Shown one piece after another: positions 10,077 through 21,588 of a stretch of DNA of 30,317 bases. The first letter of the stretch is position 1; the number at the start of each line of letters is the position of its first letter. Source of the stretch: Isohypsibius dastychi. Its lineage: Eukaryota; Tardigrada; Eutardigrada; Parachela; Isohypsibiidae. The translations under genes were made by a program, and so were the position numbers. Location of the stretch: contig JAQIWT010000169.1 in the NCBI GenBank assembly GCA_034696485.1, positions 1 through 30,317 on the forward strand, in the 5' to 3' direction. Below the pieces are notes generated by a model. It had not been told where the DNA came from. It was given only the letters and a program-made list of their open reading frames with translations, and searched no databases.

Positions 10077-12913
10077 TCAGATCCGTCCGACAGCGTCAGT
10101 GTCAACTAGCAGTGCTGCAAACAAAAGAGGTCTTTGTAACTGACTCCATTTGTATCAAGTCAACCCCCCCCCTCACCTGAGGGCCAATGAGACCTGTCAA
10201 AATTTACCTGCTAATGAAGCAACCATGAAGCACGATAATGAGCCCGTAATGAGCGACCTGATTCCGACGTCAACAATCACGCTCCGCCTCCCTGGCGCCA
10301 TCGCGCTCATTCCACCAATCATGATTCCCAGAGAAGCAATGTTGGAGAACCCACACAGTGCATATGTGGCCACCAGCTCCGACCTTGCCTGCCAATATTG
10401 AAATCTCATGAAAAAAAGGAATTCATGAATGGAACGATGGTTGAGTTTACGGAGATTGTGCGATTTTTGATCATGTCACCCAAGCTGACGTAAGCGATGA
10501 ACTCGTTCAAGAATGTTTTGGTTCCAACCAAAGTGGCGACCTGGTTGGAATCGGACCAATCGGCGCCCATGGCCCACGCCAGTGGAATGAATACATATCC
10601 GCAAATAAACTGCAACGTCAGAATCATTCGCAATTCAGACTGTGTGGGGTTTTATGAAGCTGAGAAATCAGTGATGTTTTTTACCTCAAAACTGAGCCCA
10701 TTCACTCCGACTAATCCACCAAGGTATTCCAAGAGCCAGTTGCACATTTTTAGTGCCGCCAAGCAGGAGATGATATTAGCAACAATGGCGCTGACAAGTT
10801 TGACAGCTTGTGTTGCGCCAAGTGTTGCCGCTTCGAGGACATTGTGTTCGGGTCTACAAATGATACAAACAAATATCAACAGCGGAAATTTCTGTCAAAA
10901 AATATACAATTGCTGAATTTCATCTCGGTGTATCAAGTTCGTGATCACGTAATGTTGAGACATGGCAAAACCTAATCCACCTCACAAACTTTCGATTTTA
11001 TGACTTGAGTGAGCGTAGGTCACTCGTTTTTCTCCCGAGCGACTGACACAATTCTCGCTACGAGAAAACGTTGCCCATCGAATTCGTGGAAATGCCACCT
11101 ACGAAACCTCACTAGGAAACCTGACTGAGGAAAGTGACATACCCCGGTGGAAGCGAGATCTGATCCAGTCCGGTTTGGCTGACCTCCGTTTCCGGGTAGA
11201 CCAGTTTGGAGAGCGCGAGAGAAGATGGAGCGGACATGACCGACGCAGATAACAAATGAACAGCTGTGAAAAAAATCCCGTTTTTGCGAAGACTGACAAG
11301 TGAACGTCGCGAACGCGATATTTGTGAGCTTAGATTTTTCTTACCACTTATCCCGAAGCTGATGTAAGCAGCCAGCACGGATCCCGCAACATTGGCAAAT
11401 CCGCCCACGAATAAACAATGTAGTTCGCTCTGCAATAATCCATGTAAAATAATAAAACTCTACCCAGATTTGAGAGAAACCTCCTTACCGCTGTCATTCG
11501 CTCAAGATATGGTTTAACCATCAGAGGCGCTTCGGTCTAGAAAGCAACAATCATTTTAACAGAATGTCTTGCTCATGAAATCTTCGATTTCCACTCACCA
11601 TTCCAACGAAAATATTTGCCGCGGCACAAAATGACTCACATGCGCTGGTTCCCATTACAACCTAAGATTGTTCAGTACACATCAATAAACAAATAAGTAG
11701 CGAATTCTGGGATCCCACGTTTAATAGCCAGCCGATTTTTATGATCATCCACTGCATTGCACCCCAATAATAAAGAGCAGAGATTATGAATCCGAAGAAT
11801 ACGATCACAGGGCAGACCTAAACAAACAGAATTTTAAAATCAACTCCTCCGGAATTTTTCGGTGTAACTTACGGCGAAAGCGAAGAAATGTTCGCGAAAG
11901 TCTTTCCCGAACACAAATTCCGAACCGGCGTCAGTAAATTTAATGAGCCCTTCGAATATCACACCGAAAAAATCAAAGACCGACCGACCGGCATCCCAGC
12001 GGAGAATAATGAGAGCGAATATGATCTGGATGGCCATTCCCCACAAAACTGTATACCTAAAAAACAAATTATAAATATCACAAAAAATTTGTTTAATATA
12101 TACAGATGCATTTTTTTGCGAATTTAAGATTACCAAGGGACTTTGGTTGGGTGTTTGGAGATCATCCATCCAAACAATATAATTCCGAAAATCCCAGTCA
12201 GAGATTGCAGCCGCCTCGGGTTGGAATAACAATCCACTCCAAGAAAAATGGCCACGGCGATGAAAAATAACAGAGCCTCCACTCTAAAAACAGAAACTTT
12301 TATTGAAAACTGGACATTTCTCTTTTAATGAATATTCAATCCCAAAACAGGTGGGGGGGGGGGGGATTAAACCTGTGGTCAGCTGAGATCGGGGAACCAC
12401 CTGTTGAATATATTTTGTGAAATTACCGTCTCCGGATAATTCGATGTCCGCTCAAAAACGTCCGTGCTACCAGAGTACGTGGATTGATTTTCGACCAAAG
12501 GAAATCTCGGATAAAATTGCAGTAAATTGCAATCACATAAATAACGACAGTCAGTATCAAAAGCGTTTTGGCTTTCTGAAAATCCCGGATGCAGGCGTAG
12601 ATGAGATACGCGTTATATGCCAGAAATAATAAGACCAGCAAAGCCGCTTTGAGTTTTGAACGATGTCGTTTCAATCTCCGCTCGAATCGGGAAATGGATG
12701 TCATTTTCTGGGTTTTCAAGAAATCTTGTGTCTTTTCCGGTTTGATCTGAATGGCCTGTCCATTATTCTGTGAAACAATCAATTTAATGTTCAATAATAA
12801 TACCAAAAGCGAGGTTGTTTTAAAAACAAACTTAAAATTTACAATGTTACCTCGTCCGACGGAATCTTCTCCAGGCTGTCGGTATTCGATTGATCGAGGC
12901 CAGGGTTATCCAT
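10077..12913 (-). CDS. Concentrative nucleoside transporter, proximal-start isoform
   Basis: A sodium- or proton-coupled nucleoside symporter of the SLC28/CNT family in the plasma membrane. Minus-strand exons are 12913-12851, 12767-12427, 12283-12134, 12056-11873, 11817-11719, 11661-11599, 11536-11489, 11429-11345, 11263-11143, 10853-10685, 10609-10451, 10388-10208 and 10114-10077. All phases agree and give 566 residues. Family landmarks in order are a basic tail and the first hydrophobic segment (AYNAYLIYACIRDF), AGSEFVFGKDFREHFFAFA, ESFCAAANIFVGMTEAP, SELH...AGSVLAAYISFGIS, HLLSASVMSAPSSLA, NVLEAATLGA, FICGYVF, KTFLNEFIAY and SELVATYALCGFSNI. The nucleobase-binding motif, usually GQTE, reads GMTE. 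The tail after the last conserved block is only about a dozen residues, much shorter than in mammals. The 13 exons include several of 48-99 nt. Confidence 0.88.
12353..12365 (+). repeat. Poly-G tract (13 G; poly-C on the SLC28 sense strand)
   Basis: A homopolymer in the intron between SLC28 coding exons 2 and 3. A C9 run lies in the last SLC28 intron at 10164-10172. Confidence 0.7.
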
Positions 12914-13548
12914 GTTTCAGATGGTGTAATTTTGTAGACCAAAATTCGGGAAGAGGATCCGAAATTCAAATAGTCACTTTTTCGGAATCAGCTCCAGATT
13001 TTAGCTCCGAATATACTGAACTAAATGAAATCCGAATGGCCACTCTCGCTCCGAAATTTTGATCAGGATTCGGGTTAAATAAAGGGAGTGATAACGAAAT
13101 GAAAAGAATTCATCGTGCCATCGATTGAGCATCGCTTTGAAAAACACCAGATCTGCACTCGATCTACGCACGTGTTTTTTTTGCAGCGATTCGTCATTGA
13201 CAAAATTTTTTTCAACATTTAGAAGTTTTATTGTGAAATGACGAATCTCGCGGTGAACCAGGAGGCTGGCTTACCATAGAATAGGAAATAATTCAATGAA
13301 ACCGACGCTGCAGGTTTTCAACGTTAAACCAAGCCAAGCGTAACGGAAACTCTAGATTGAACACCCAATTGGTAACTACTGCGTAATATTAGCCTTAAAT
13401 CAGGCCTCTGGATATTTCTAAAATATTCATGAAAATTCGAAGCACGAGATAATTAGCGCACATTTGTCAATTTTTTTTTTAATTTGTTTAGACATATTCG
13501 TTGCTGCTTCACTTTATTTTGCTTTTCAATTTGTCAATATTTTGTCAC
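12914..13548 (-). promoter_or_regulatory. Probable internal promoter region of the SLC28 gene
   Basis: This 635-bp non-coding gap lies between the two sets of first coding exons. If the proximal ATG at 12913 is used, its promoter or an alternative 5' UTR exon must be here. No core motif stands out; a T9 run lies near 13471. Confidence 0.35.
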
Positions 13549-14070
13549 CTTCTTCTGAATATCCTGTGGCGAGTCAAATAAATCCTAACAGGTTTCGTCC
13601 AAAGTGTCGCTTTCTTCCATAACACGTCGCTGACGAAATTGCAATAGAACGCAATGACGTAAACCGTCCCCGTAATAATCAGCAGCTTTCTGGCTCTCTC
13701 GAAGTCCCGGATACATGCGTAAATAAGAAACGCGTTGTAGAGTAGAAAAATGAGAAAAATAATTCCCAAGCGAATTCTGGAATGGTATTGGTGGAAGAGG
13801 TTCTCTATCCGCACTTCCGTTGTCGAAAGCAGACTGATGACGGACATGCGCTTGTCACGCCATCTTTTTGAAACAGGAACTTCCCATTCAAAACTAAATC
13901 GTTTAACAGGAATCTGGAAGATCACAAAATTTGACGGATAAATTACTGGGGTTTATTAAGAAAACTTTATTACGGTAACTTACAATATTGACTTGCTGGG
14001 GTACTGGTGCAACTTCCCTCTTCTGTGGCTTATCTTCATCTTCCAGATCGTTCTGAATTGGATTATCCAT
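13549..14070 (-). CDS. Alternative distal first coding exons of the SLC28 transporter
   Basis: Minus-strand exons 14070-13984 (29 codons, MDNPIQNDLE...) and 13913-13549 (365 nt) parallel the proximal pair 12913-12851 and 12767-12427. Both pairs begin MDNP, both second exons encode YNA(F/Y)LIYACIRDF and end in R-H-R-I-(F/I)-R-R, and both leave a two-base overhang that fits the same downstream exon at 12283. Spliced to it, this set gives a 582-residue isoform. The 5' splice site (AG|GTGACA) is weaker than the proximal one (CG|GTAATT). The other reading is a decayed partial paralog. Both frames are intact and the codon-level similarity is confined to the membrane and tail motifs, which favours functional alternative N-termini. 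Confidence 0.65.
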
Positions 14071-15946
14071 TACTTTTTAGAATAATCAATTTTCGATCCA
14101 AGTCGACAAAAAACGAATTTCTGGTTTTGTTGGAGCAGTGCTTCGGAACAAGCTGCCGTAAGCATGCAGATTCCCCGAAAGTCGGCGGTGTATTGGTTCC
14201 TTATTTTGCTGAAGTTGCAGGTTATTTTGAGTGGCGTTGGAAAACAGCCACAGAATATTATGTGCTCTAATTTATTTCGTGAGTCATCACAAACAACTCT
14301 GCCATTTTTTTGTTGGGGCTTTCTTCTCGAATACATTTCCAACCAAAAAATGCTGATTGACGATAGCTGAGCTGAGCACAACTTTAGGTCTATTCTATTT
14401 GTCTAAATTCGGTCCAAATTATCGTGAGTTCTGGTGAACTCAAGATCGATGAACTTGGTCATAAAAACTGTGGTCCTCATTTAAGCGTTATTCATACAAT
14501 CCGAAGGTGCGACGAGATACCGAAGCTGTCATTTAAACACATCAAGCGGAAAAGTAAAAAGAATGTTTCTTAATTGTGACGATCATTGCAGTTCGTTCCG
14601 TCATTTATTGCTTTGGTTGATCGAAGTCAAGACGCCGGAAAATGCGACTTTTGGTCGGTAATTTGCGTAAATAACCCAAGAAATTTGGATTTGGTTTACC
14701 GATGAGTCAGGTTTTCTGTGATTTGTTTTACAGCGGACCACGGTCGCACCGCAGTCGAACAATGCTATCCTTCTCGCAGAGAATGAAAGACTTAAAAAAG
14801 CGGTTGAGATACACATTTTTTTAAGGTGGTAGTTTTCTTTCTTGGAAAAAAGATTTCTCAGGTAATTGCAGACCGCAATTTTCGTTTTATCAGACGAAAA
14901 TAGGCTAATGTACAGTACTCATACAAAAAATTCGGCTCTGCTCACGGCAGTTATTCTTTTCCCACCCACCCGCAAAAACCTATCTTCATTGCATCTGTAC
15001 TGCAAATCAGATTTCAGAAGATGCGAGAGAGATGAAGTGAGAGTTCAAGATTAGAATTGAAATGATTAATGCGAAATACAAAGCCGACATGGAGTCTCGC
15101 GCAGATAAACAAACAAACCTGTTTCTCTCCAACATTCACTCTCAAACCACAGGTCAAACGCTCTTTCTTAAAAAACACGTCGTCGTCTAATTATTTCCAA
15201 ATTAAGAGCATACCAAAAAGCCACCCCATGTAAAAAAAGCGCCAAAATGACGTGCGAACTCGCCGGGCAAATTACACGTCGTTTTTCCACCTGTTGCTCA
15301 CATTCCAGCTGCGCACTCGGCGCGAACACATGTGACGAGTTAAAAAGTCCGTTTAAAACTGTCAGGAAAAAACAAAGCCACTCCGCCAATTAGACAGCGC
15401 GAGAGCAAGATCGAGGTTGAGTACCAATCAACGTGCGGCTCAATTCGCCCAGCCGACCAATCAAAAAACACTGTGAGCATTTTTATTGTCTGCCGGCCAA
15501 AACAGTTCTTCATAATACTAACCCAATTTAAAAGGCCTCAATTTAATCAACCATTGCCGATTGATTTTCTCTTTCTTTCCTTTCTTCAATCAGTTGTGTG
15601 TTGAGACGCGAGAACTCTAACCTCCTTTACCTTTACCCGGCATCTCGCCACCAGTCACAACAAGCTTACGATCATTATTTCAACTCGGATTAACGCCAAA
15701 GAACAGAGCTGGTGCGCAGCCATCTTTCCTCTCTCTATCTCATCTGATCACAGCTCAGCACGGCTTCACCTTAATTAAACGGTGAAGTTAAGACGGGGTC
15801 GCGATAAACCGGATCAGCATCTGCCAAATTGTCAATGACCATCTTCCCCCCGGATCGGCGTTTCTGAACAACCGCGTCTTCCCCGTAATATGGGGAAGTG
15901 ATTGTTTATTGAATCTCAATTTATTTTATCCCGAAACACCCCAGGA
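14071..15946. other. Divergent intergenic region between SLC28 and the peroxidase
   Basis: About 1.9 kb with no recognisable gene; the open frames on both strands are short and of odd composition. It should hold the distal SLC28 promoter on the left and the peroxidase promoter and leader on the right. A 5' UTR intron of SLC28 may end at the AG just before the ATG at 14070. Confidence 0.5.
15424..15535 (+). promoter_or_regulatory. Possible peroxidase promoter motifs
   Basis: CCAATCA occurs at 15424-15430 and 15457-15463, followed by a TATA-like ATTTAAAAGG at 15526-15535, about 410 nt before the peroxidase ATG. This is motif matching only. Confidence 0.25.
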
Positions 15947-18900
15947 ATGACGTCTGTTTATTGTTTTGTCTTGATTTTGGCGGTCCTGACCACCGGGAGT
16001 CAGGCAGCGTCTAAATTGCGGAAGATCGATCATTTCGAGTTTAAGCCGTTTGATGAGAGAAGTGGTGATCTGGAGATGTCGGCTTCGGAGAAGAAAACGA
16101 TGGTGGCGAGTATTCAGAGTGCGTTACCAGATGCTTTCAAGGAAGCACAGGAAGAAGCCACCGCCGCGTCCGAAGATATTCCGTCGCGACAGAGTCTTTG
16201 CTGTAAGTGATGCTGCAGTCTGATGGCCTATTTCTGTTTCTTGCAATAACCGGAAAACAATCTTTTCTTTGCAAAAAAATAAGGTCGCTGAATGGGTTTG
16301 ATCGAAAACGTCAGATGTTCACTTGTGCTGGATTTCGGCTCCATTGTTTCTTACCAAAAACAGAGATGATTGACCACTTGATTATCTGAATATGTTTTCA
16401 TGAAAATTCGCGTACTTTCTTATTTTTTAAGTCGGCTTGATAGAATATGAGTCTCTGTGGGAAGAACTTGAAAATACCGGTCAAATCATTATTTCTTCAG
16501 TTAGTCGTTGGTGATTTGCTTTGTACATTATTTCAAAAAAATTATTTAAAAAATAAGTAATAATAATAAAATAATAATAAACTAATTAATAAAATTATTT
16601 GAAATAAATTTTTTAAGATGAAAATAATATAAAATTAAGAATAAAGTTAATCAAAATACTAAATAATCTGTTCCTTGCGGCGATCTTATAAATCAATATC
16701 AATTTGCATTTTTTTTTCTTTTTAGCAACCGGTCAGGGTGCTCCTCAGCAGCGCATGTCTCAGATCCGTGCCAACAAGTTCAACTGGCCGAAAGATGCCT
16801 CAACAGAAATGGGGGTCGCCGCTCGCATCTCTGAGGTCGCCATGGGAAAGATTATGAAAAAGTGAGTAATCATCAATCGAAAACAAGTTCCATCCCAACA
16901 TCAGCGTCAGAAACGTCTGACACCGCGGATACTGATAAGGTTTTGTAACGAAACAAAACCACGATTTTTGTCGAAATCATGTCAGTCAACGTCCGCGACG
17001 TATTGTTTGGACATCAAGCGATGTAACACGAATAAACAACAGCAACAACATCGATAATATTTATGATCCATTCGCAGAATAACATTGCGTTGTTTTCAGA
17101 GGCAACATGAACAGTAATCATATGAGACAAGCGATGGAGGAGATTGATGCTCGTCAGACTCCGGTTGGCCGTTTCTGCGTCAACCGTGACCAACGTCCAT
17201 GCGACCCCAAGTCACGATACCGTGAACAGGACGGTTGGTGTAACAACATTCGCTTACCTTTCTGGGGTGCCGCGCTGACACCCCACATTCGCGTCACGCC
17301 TGTCCGATACGGTGACGGTAAGATTCAGAATAATATTATTTCTAGAATATTGTTTTCTGAAATTTGATATCCAGATTGTATCTTTAAACGTAAGATTAGC
17401 ATCTGAAAGAAACATCTTACCAAGAAACGAATTTCCGACGAATTCTGTATGAGCAAGATTATTTTCTCGTCTGTTAACCTTTCGAAAAACATGACAGCGT
17501 GACAAAATCGTGATTCTTCAAGAAATATGACAAGCACTTTTGTTTTGGTGCTTCTTTTGTTCTTCCCCGAATTCTGGCTTCGATTTGAGTTCGAACGAAA
17601 GCTTTAGGCCACGGGTTCAAAAACAGACAAAGTTCATGGTTCAATCTATGATCTGACGAGTATTGTGATGATGTCGCTCTTCGTTCAAAGCTGATACATC
17701 GTTCTTCTGAGTGGACGTTAGCCTGCTTTGACAGAATGAGTTGTTCTTGCAGGTCTGAGTTCCCCACGAACCCAATCAGTTGTGGCCAGCCAGCGTGGAC
17801 GTGAACTCCTTCCCAATCCACGTGAGATCAGCACAACACTCAGCCACAATGAAGATCGCCCACATCCAACAGTCACTCTCATGACAGTTCACTTTGGGCA
17901 GTTTCTGGATCACGACTTTGTGAATAGTAAGCGTTTTTTCGATGTGTGCGGACTTGAGTTCGTTGGGTCAGATATCCCTGGCTGCCCACGAAAAACTGCG
18001 GCTAATTTTCTTTTCTTTCAGCCCCAATCAGTCTGGTTCAGTCAGGTGGTAAGTAGTAGTGATTAAGAGAGACACGAACCTGCTTGGCTAATTGGACATT
18101 GTGCTGTACAGGGAATGCAGCACCACCGCAGTGTTGTAGTGTGCCTGCTCAATGTCGGGATGCTGCTTGTTTTCCGATCGAAATCTCCCCGAATGACAAA
18201 TTCTACGGACAGTTCGGTATTTTCCAGACTTGCTTGACCCGAAAACCCACAATTCTGATTTCGATTCTTGCAGGTGTCAAATGTATGGAATTTGTTCGTT
18301 CACTCCCTGCTCCAAGACCCGATTGCACAATGGGTAAAACGATAGACACAGCAGCTTTTTAAGACCCGTATAGCTTGTGTTTTCAGGTCCGCGTGAGCAG
18401 ATGAACCAGAACACGCATTTCATCGACCTTTCCCAAGTCTATGGCAGCAATGATGAAGAGAACAAGGCAGTGCGCGCTTTTGAACGGGGTGGTCTGCGCA
18501 TCAACACGTCGCCCCTGGCCGTCGATTTCCGAATGATGCTCATGCCCGCTGATCGCGACACACTGGATTGCCAGAAACTGGATGAATCTCGAGCCTGCTT
18601 CAAGTCGGGTGATAATCGTGTCAATATTCAGACGGCTTTGACAGCTCTTCACACGGTATGTGATTAGCAGGCTGTTAAACGGTTTACAGGCTTATATCAA
18701 CTGGTCAAGCTCGTCACCGCATTGTTGTGCTTTTACTGCTGCAGATCTTCCTGCGCGAACACAACAGGATTGCTGACTTTTTGTGGAATGCCCGCCGTAA
18801 CGTTCCTGATGAGATTTTGTTCAGGGTCAGAATCAAAAACCGTTACTCTTCGAAACTTGGCTTTGTAATTTCGAATATTTTCCAGGAAACCCAGAGAATC

Positions 18901-20364
18901 ATGCAGGCTCAATGGCAGGCCATGGTCTACAGCGAATTCGTCCCAGTTTTGGTCGGTGATCGAATCGCCATGGACGACAGAAACGGAATCCGATTGGTGG
19001 CCAACGGATTTTTCAATGGTTACAACGAGAACGTCAACCCTGGAACTTGGGTTGAGATGTCCACAGCTGCATATCGGTATGACTCCTCCTCCGCTCCGCT
19101 TGCAGAATGTCTGTAAATGCCTCCGTGAATGTAGGTTACATACACTGATCCAAAACTGGCTTCCAATGAAAAGGACGTTCAACGAAAGCTTCAAACCTTT
19201 CCACGAGTTCTTCTTCACTCCGTATTACATGTACGAACCAGGTGCACTGGACAATTTGGCAGAGGGTCTCTGTCATGAGAACGCTCAGTCGTTTGACAAT
19301 CAGATCACTGCTGAAATGACCAATCACCTCTTCCAAGCCGCTGACGAACCTTTTGGTCTTGACATCTTCTCATTGAATATCCAACGAGGTCGCGATCACG
19401 GTATGACATTGACAAATCAGCGTTACATTTTCTTTCGGAAAGTTTTGGAGAACAGTTTTATGAATGACTCTGGGAAGTTTCGTATAGAAAACAAAATTTT
19501 ACATGATGTACAGCATGTAATGATTGTATTGGTATCTGACGATAAACTGCATTCTTTCATACGAGAGGTTCTTACCTTTCTTCCAGGTCTTGCCACTTAC
19601 AATGACGTTCGAGAGTTCTGCGGACTTCCTCGTGCAAGAAACTTCAAGGACCTCGAAGATGTTATGACGCCCCGGTCAATCGCCGCTCTAGCTGGTGTTT
19701 ACAAGTAAGAAAGCTGAAGGAACACATTGTTCAAAAGGTCATGCTTTTTCTTTCAGGCACGTGGACGATATTGTACGAAGCTTGAAGCTGAGAAAACAAT
19801 CGATTTTCTATGTTGATTGTGGTTGCTATTTTTCTAGGATTTCTACGCTGGTGGTATAAGCGAGAACCCCGTTAATAGAGGAGACGGTCTTGTGGGACCA
19901 TCTTTTGCCTGCATCATGACCGGACAGTTCCGAGACTGGAGACAAGGTGACAGGTTCTGGTACGAAAATCCAGGACAATTCACACCAGGTAAACGAATCA
20001 GGAAATGAACTGAACGGACGCTCATGTTTTTCTTTCTTGATGTAGACCAGCTCAATGAGATCAAGAAGGTCTCCGTGGCTGGAATTATCTGCGCCAACAC
20101 GAACATTAAACAAATTCAACCAAGGGTATTCCTGGACGCAGTAGATAATCTGTGAGAATGCCCATGTGACAATGTTAGCATGTTGGTCACCTGTGCAATT
20201 CTGTTTCAGAAATCCGAGAATTCCATGCTCAAATATTCCACAAATGGATCTCTCGAAATTTTTGTCCACCGTAAGTGAAAAACTGGACCTTGCTTCATGA
20301 AGTCATTTCTATTGTAGTTGAATAATTATCTAATCCGTCTTTTTAAACGCAGATTCCTGGGTGA
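15947..20364 (+). CDS. Secreted animal heme peroxidase (peroxinectin-like)
   Basis: Seventeen exons: 15947-16202, 16726-16861, 17100-17317, 17753-17926, 18022-18048, 18112-18216, 18274-18333, 18387-18655, 18745-18825, 18886-19076, 19135-19400, 19587-19704, 19757-19772, 19838-19988, 20046-20151, 20210-20270, 20353-20364. Phases agree and give 748 residues. A signal peptide ([17 protein letters not shown]) is followed by a pro-region. Peroxidase landmarks: DGWCNN, the distal His H257 in [17 protein letters not shown], catalytic R403 in [15 protein letters not shown], proximal His H508 in [11 protein letters not shown]587 in [22 protein letters not shown], and a C-terminal [12 protein letters not shown]. 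Family members oxidise halides or phenols with H2O2 outside the cell, in immunity, cuticle or eggshell cross-linking. Odd points: the Glu that links heme in mammalian enzymes is I406, and the proximal-His segment is one residue short of the usual (F/Y)R(F/Y)GH. Exons of 27, 16 and 12 nt are very small. Confidence 0.88.
16525..16665. repeat. A/T-rich low-complexity stretch in peroxidase intron 1
   Basis: Almost pure A/T with irregular AATAAT units, including a core around 16555-16580, inside the 523-bp first intron. Confidence 0.7.
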
Positions 20365-20937
20365 GGCTGATCAAAGCATGGTTGTCACCAAATACGACGA
20401 GTCGCCATTCGAAGATGAACTCTCTTCTAAACGGTTTATATGTTCTCGCTTTCCCAGAAAGTTTGTGATTTGTGAGATGCACTAGTTTTCAGAGTCTTAA
20501 AAAGGCTGAGTGCCACCTAGTAAGTCAGTTCTTAGATTCTCTCAGGACTTCGCGACTGATGACAAAGACCTGTATATTTGTGCTTGTTATTGTACGTTCA
20601 TAGATTTCGTAACCTGAGAACACAGATCGTCATTCACAACACAGTATTTCAATCACAGTATTTCCGTTATGATGAAAGCAACCATCAATGCCAAAAAAAC
20701 AGCCATATCGAACGGAGTAACAGAATCTCCTCATATGTCCGCCAAACAAAACAGAACTCAATTCATAAATAATTTCAGAACAAGTAAATGCGACAAGCTC
20801 GATGCAAAGGTACAAATCACAGATTCAAAACAAATACAAAGTCAGCGCAACTCAAAAACTCCGGATGGTTCTAGAAAAACAGAATAAATATTTAGTCACT
20901 TCGGTTACACGAGAGAAAACCGAACAATATTTCTGTA

Positions 20938-21000
20938 GTGCAATCAGACGGTTTTATCATCAAAACTACTAAGACAGGGATAACAATTCATCATTCACAT
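20938..21000 (-). ncRNA. Box C/D snoRNA, snR38-like, copy 1
   Basis: Minus strand: box C ATGATGA at 20994-20988, guide GTTATCCCTGT, D' CTTA, C' TGATGAT, box D CTGA at 20947-20944. Short flanks pair (GTG-AA with TTGCAC, one bulged G). The guide pairs for 11 nt with the universally conserved ACAGGGATAAC of large-subunit rRNA. The D'+5 position falls on the middle G of GGG, equal to yeast 25S G2815. Copies 1 and 2 differ by one base over about 50. Confidence 0.82.
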
Positions 21001-21151
21001 TTCAAAATTCTGAAAAGCTTCCGAAAAAACCACTGACTCACGTGTCGTTCCGCTGAGCTCGTCAAGACTTTCCGCCGCCAGAAACCGATGCACTCTACAC
21101 TAACAGCAATTGTAAATACATGAAAAATAGTGCTTGGAAAAAGTTAATACA

Positions 21152-21215
21152 TTTTGCGATCAGACGTTTTTATCATCAAAACTACTAAGACAGGGATAAC
21201 AATTCATCACCAAAC
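21152..21215 (-). ncRNA. Box C/D snoRNA, snR38-like, copy 2
   Basis: Box C GTGATGA at 21210-21204, the same guide and CTTA D' box as copy 1, C' TGATGAT, box D CTGA at 21163-21160. A TTTG/CAAA terminal stem brackets it. It lies in the intron between the 59-nt and 58-nt non-coding exons. Confidence 0.83.
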
Positions 21216-21374
21216 TGCAGGCGGAAAAATTCGCGCGTTGGAAGGAACTCACTTGCTGTCATTCCGCGGCTAATTCCGATAATCCACCAAACCAACTCAA
21301 ATGATCGAAACCTGAAAAGTAATTGATGCCAGATATAACATCGTTTGAAACTGTAGAAAACATTCTAAATTAAT

Positions 21375-21440
21375 CTGATCAGAAAATAGTATCACCATTT
21401 GATTTTCTGACAGGGATAACTGAGAATATTCATCACAAAA
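21375..21440 (-). ncRNA. Box C/D snoRNA, snR38-like, copy 3 (diverged)
   Basis: Box C GTGATGA at 21436-21430, guide CAGTTATCCCTGT giving 13 nt of perfect complementarity to rRNA, D' CAGA in the same register, degenerate C' GTGATAC, box D CTGA at 21382-21379. No clear terminal stem is seen. Outside the guide and boxes it has diverged from the other copies. Confidence 0.75.
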
Positions 21441-21588
21441 AAACAAAGGCTGAAATTAAATATTTCCCGGTGCTCACCTCAATTTCCAAACATCATGCAA
21501 CAAAACCGTCGGATCTAAAACAATAAAAAGAGCGATCAAACAATAATCCGAAACAATCACTGATCATAATTTCTCAAGTCGATCTTGG

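Noticed and set aside
15168-15389. Minus-strand open frame in the SLC28-peroxidase gap.
   Set aside because: It has no recognisable domain, lies in a promoter-like region, and resembles random open frames of similar length nearby.
17666-17695. GTGATGA followed by CTGA in peroxidase intron 3, a possible further C/D snoRNA.
   Set aside because: The boxes are only about 19 nt apart, too short for a C/D snoRNA, and no rRNA-like guide was recognised.
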